Shown here in pieces: positions 30,288-32,577 of a DNA stretch of 32,577 bases. The notes under the pieces are model-generated. The model was given only the letters and a program-made list of their open reading frames with translations, had not been told where the DNA came from and did not search any database. Position numbers and translations under genes: made by a program. Every line of letters starts with the position of its first letter. Position 1 is the first letter of the stretch. Origin of the DNA: M55B118 sp964501715 (GTDB taxonomy: Bacteria; Bacillota_I; Bacilli_A; Izemoplasmatales; Izemoplasmataceae); assembly GCA_964501715.1 (NCBI GenBank), contig CAZCTR010000014.1, positions 1 through 32,577 of the forward strand, in the 5' to 3' direction.

Positions 30288-31163
30288 ATGGACGGCATAT
30301 TGATCCTGGACAAACCAAAAGGCATGACATCGCACGATTGCGTGAACAAGGCACGCCGCGCGTTCAATACACGCAAAGTCGGACACTCGGGCACATTGGA
30401 CCCGGAGGCGTCCGGTGTTCTGGTGTTGGCGATCAACCGTGCGACCAGAATCCTTGAATTTCTCAACCAGGATGACAAGGCCTATCTTTTTTCCGTCCTT
30501 TTCAACAGGACAACCGACACACTCGACCATACGGGTGAGGTCACACAAGAAATCCTTCACGCTCCACTAGACGGACTCGATGACGTCACCCAAACGTTCA
30601 TCGGCACATATGACCAGAGCCCCCCCGCCTATTCGGCGGTGAAAGTGAAGGGGAAGAAGCTTTACGAATACGCACGGGAAGGAAAACCCATCCCGCACGT
30701 CCCCAAAAGACGCATCACCGTCCATGCGCTCTCGCGGATAAGCGAAGTGAAAAGCGAAGGTGGCGTGCACGAGACTGCCTTCGAGGTGCATGCTTCTAAG
30801 GGGCTATATGTCCGCAAGCTCGCAAGCGATATCGCCAAGGCTCTTGGTACAGTCGCGCACACCACGAGCATACGCCGGCTTCAAGCAGGGCTTTTCACCC
30901 TTGAAAGAAGTGTCACGCTTGAAACGCTTCAAGAGGGCACCGCAGAGCTTTTGACCATGAACGAAGCGCTCGCGCACATTCCACAAGTGTGTGTGGATGA
31001 TGAGACAGAAAAGGCATTGAAGGACGGAAAGAAGGTCGCCTTGAAGACGGACGCGCCCACTGTCCGCCTCGTCAAGGGTGACACCTTGCTCGCCCTTTAC
31101 GAAAAAGAGACGGACGGCATTTACCGTGCCAGAAAAGTGCTCGCCCAGGGAGGGGCATCATGA
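30288..31163 (+). CDS. truB: tRNA pseudouridine(55) synthase TruB
   Basis: A 291-aa enzyme that converts U55 of the tRNA T-loop to pseudouridine. The start region MDGILILDKPKGMTSHD and the catalytic motif GHSGTLDPEASGVL (Asp near residue 39) are diagnostic; PPAYSAVKVKGKKLYEYAREG and SKGLYVRKLASDIA follow. The ATG at 30288 has CGGTGA 5 bases upstream; an in-frame GTG at 30279 overlaps that RBS. It overlaps ribF by 4 bases (ATGA). Confidence 0.95.
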   Translation: MDGILILDKPKGMTSHDCVNKARRAFNTRKVGHSGTLDPEASGVLVLAINRATRILEFLNQDDKAYLFSVLFNRTTDTLDHTGEVTQEILHAPLDGLDDVTQTFIGTYDQSPPAYSAVKVKGKKLYEYAREGKPIPHVPKRRITVHALSRISEVKSEGGVHETAFEVHASKGLYVRKLASDIAKALGTVAHTTSIRRLQAGLFTLERSVTLETLQEGTAELLTMNEALAHIPQVCVDDETEKALKDGKKVALKTDAPTVRLVKGDTLLALYEKETDGIYRARKVLAQGGAS

Positions 31164-32080
31164 AAGTCATAACGCTGAATGAAGAAATCCCAAGCACACC
31201 CGTGGTGGCGGCCATCGGGTTTTTCGACGGCGTCCATACCGCCCATCGTCGCCTGATCGAGACGATGAAAAGGGAAGCTTCAAGAAGAAACCTCCCCTCG
31301 GCTGTCATCACCTTCGACAAACACCCCAGAAGCATTTTTTCCAAAGAGCCATACCATTATCTCACGCCGCTTTCCAGGAAAATCCGCAAGATCGGGTCCT
31401 ATGATGTCGATTATGTGTATCTGATCCGCTTTTCGAGTGAATTGGCCGCGATGATGCCCACTCTGTTCATCGACACCTACCTGAGAAACATCAAGGTGCT
31501 GGTTTGCGGTTTCGACTTCCAATTCGGTCACGATGCCCTAGGGACTCCGGAGACGCTCAAAGCCCACGGGTCCTTCGAGACCATCGTTCTTGAACGGCAG
31601 GACCACCATGGCGACAAGATCGGCTCGACCGCCATCAGACAAGCGATCACTGATGGGGACATGAAAACGGTCAAGGTGCTTCTCGGTGAACACTACACCA
31701 TCGAGGGCGCCGTGATCCACGGTGCCAAAAAGGGAAGAACCATCGGATACCCGACCGCGAACATCGACACCCGGGACTATCTCGTACCGAAAACGGGCGT
31801 GTATGCGACCCGCACCCGCATCCACGGTGTCTGGCACGATTCAGTAAGCAGTGTCGGCTACAACCCGACCTTGAACAAAAATGATGCCGTGAGCGTTGAG
31901 AGCCACATATTCGATTTCGACGACACACTTTACGAGCAGACTGTCACGGTCGTCTTCATCAAGAGGCTAAGAGAAGAACGTAAGTTCGATTCAAAAGAGG
32001 TGCTCATCGAACAGATAGACAAGGATGTCCAGGATGCCAAGGAGACATTGAAACGATATAAACTGAACCAACCTGTTTGA
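31160..32080 (+). CDS. ribF: Bifunctional riboflavin kinase / FAD synthetase RibF
   Basis: 306 aa. The N-terminal FAD synthetase (adenylyltransferase) domain shows AAIGFFDGVHTAHRRLI (HxGH-like nucleotide site), CGFDFQFGHDALGT and GSTAIRQAI. The C-terminal flavokinase domain shows GAKKGRTIGYPTANID, GVYATRT, SVGYNPTLN and ESHIFDFDDTLYEQ with the catalytic Glu in the strand before DFD. It makes FMN and then FAD from riboflavin. It is coupled to truB through an ATGA overlap, an order common in Firmicutes. Confidence 0.95.
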   Translation: MKVITLNEEIPSTPVVAAIGFFDGVHTAHRRLIETMKREASRRNLPSAVITFDKHPRSIFSKEPYHYLTPLSRKIRKIGSYDVDYVYLIRFSSELAAMMPTLFIDTYLRNIKVLVCGFDFQFGHDALGTPETLKAHGSFETIVLERQDHHGDKIGSTAIRQAITDGDMKTVKVLLGEHYTIEGAVIHGAKKGRTIGYPTANIDTRDYLVPKTGVYATRTRIHGVWHDSVSSVGYNPTLNKNDAVSVESHIFDFDDTLYEQTVTVVFIKRLREERKFDSKEVLIEQIDKDVQDAKETLKRYKLNQPV

Positions 32081-32127
32081 ATTAAACTGGAATCAACAAG
32101 CTAAGTTAAATCAGCCGGTCCAACCCC

Positions 32128-32155
32128 TTGCATTCGTCTGGATTTGTGCTATAAT
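32128..32155 (+). promoter_or_regulatory. rpsO promoter
   Basis: TTGCAT (32128-32133), 16 bases ending in TGC, then a perfect TATAAT (32150-32155). Strong extended -10 promoter. Confidence 0.8.
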
Positions 32156-32162
32156 ATTGTCG

Positions 32163-32235
32163 CGCCTGTTTCATGGTTCGCCGTCCCTCAGCGGCTTACT
32201 GAGATTCAGGGGTCAAAACGAAATAAGGAGGAACG
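32163..32235 (+). promoter_or_regulatory. rpsO leader, candidate S15 autoregulatory RNA
   Basis: A leader of about 75 bases between promoter and ATG holds the hairpin CTCAG/CTGAG (32187-32191 with 32199-32203), with possible outer pairs (CCCT 32185-32188 and AGGG 32208-32211), and ends at the rpsO RBS. S15 represses its own mRNA through leader structures in many bacteria. Here this is inferred from position and folding only. Confidence 0.35.
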
Positions 32236-32238
32236 AAC

Positions 32239-32508
32239 ATGGCTCTGCCCAAAGAAGAAAAGCAAAGGATTGTTGAGCAATTCCGCATCAAGGAAAACGA
32301 TACAGGCTCTCCTGAAGTCCAGGTAGCTGTACTCACTCATGAGATCAAATCGCTCAACACCCATCTCAAGACACATCCACACGATTTCCATTCCCGTCGT
32401 GGACTGCTTCAGAAAGTCGGCCGCCGTCGTCATCTCATGAACTATCTCAGAGATAAAGACGTACAGCGCTACCGCGACCTTCTCAAGAAACTCGGACTTA
32501 AAAAATAA
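32239..32508 (+). CDS. rpsO: 30S ribosomal protein S15
   Basis: An 89-aa primary 16S rRNA-binding protein of the small-subunit platform. FRIKENDTGSPEVQVAVLT, HLKTHPHDFHSRRGLL and RRRHLMNYLRDKDVQRY are fully typical. AAGGAGG lies before the ATG. In most bacteria pnp follows; the window ends before that can be seen. Confidence 0.97.
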   Translation: MALPKEEKQRIVEQFRIKENDTGSPEVQVAVLTHEIKSLNTHLKTHPHDFHSRRGLLQKVGRRRHLMNYLRDKDVQRYRDLLKKLGLKK

Positions 32509-32556
32509 GTGCCTCGGCGAGACCGCTGAAAAACTAAGCGAAAAATGAAAGAGATT

Positions 32557-32577
32557 GGATTACCGATAAGGTAGTCC
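32557..32577 (+). other. Hairpin cut by the window end
   Basis: GGATTACC and GGTAGTCC form an 8-bp stem (one G-T) around the loop GATAA. It could be the rpsO terminator or a leader structure of the next gene. The bases that would decide lie outside the window. Confidence 0.4.

Overview
The window comes from a low-to-mid GC Gram-positive type genome (Bacillota, class Bacilli in the broad sense, possibly near the Izemoplasma/Acholeplasma/Haloplasma side). The signs are strong AGGAGG-type ribosome binding sites, many U-tract terminators, RNase HIII plus MutS2, the order truB-ribF-rpsO, a YxlEFG-like exporter and a DhaL-DegV fusion. TGA is used as a stop and TGG as Trp, so the Mycoplasma code does not apply. 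The exact lineage cannot be fixed from this window.

Layout. 1-6660: tail of an unknown gene, an NSS/SNF sodium symporter, an M29 aminopeptidase, three tRNAs (Arg-CCG, Arg-CCT, Leu-CAG), a three-gene ABC exporter operon and a Gfo/Idh/MocA dehydrogenase. 6661-12650: an AT-richer accessory island with signalling genes. 12700-17740: an orphan PTS IIB protein, a minus-strand operon (DUF2177, DhaL-DegV fusion, DUF1295) and two OsmC/Ohr peroxide-resistance paralogues. 17800-26400: an L-ascorbate utilisation locus (ulaA, HAD phosphatase, ulaC, ulaG, ulaB, ulaD, ulaE, ulaF, SorC-type regulator), preceded by an unknown membrane protein gene that carries the same operator. 26466-32577: housekeeping genes rnhC, mutS2, trx, truB, ribF and rpsO.

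Most interesting system. At 6768-10980 there is a putative peptide-signalling circuit. A minus-strand gene encodes a secretion leader followed by eleven tandem copies of one 13-residue peptide, GFDDIEIPEYVTV. The copies differ at many synonymous positions, yet the only amino-acid change is the very last residue. A divergent gene encodes an XRE-HTH plus helical-repeat regulator of RRNPP (Rgg/PlcR) type. The next gene encodes a membrane PAS-GGDEF-EAL protein with a degenerate GGDEF motif and an intact EAL motif. The peptide gene promoter and the EAL gene promoter share the same box in the same geometry: GACATATCCGC, two bases, TGTTCA as -35, 17 bases, then the -10. This suggests one regulator controls both a multi-copy pheromone precursor and a c-di-GMP phosphodiesterase. 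A diguanylate cyclase with an intact GGDEF motif lies convergently next door.

Second regulatory result. A 14-bp palindrome, TGAACATATGTTCA (allowing one mismatch), sits exactly 15 bp upstream of the -35 in front of ulaA, ulaC and the unknown 254-aa membrane protein gene. This predicts a three-promoter regulon, probably under the SorC-type regulator at the end of the locus.

Assembly note. The 100-N gap at 6965-7064 is flanked by identical 55-base ends and is probably artificial. Collapsing it restores an intact 91-aa gene in the peptide operon.
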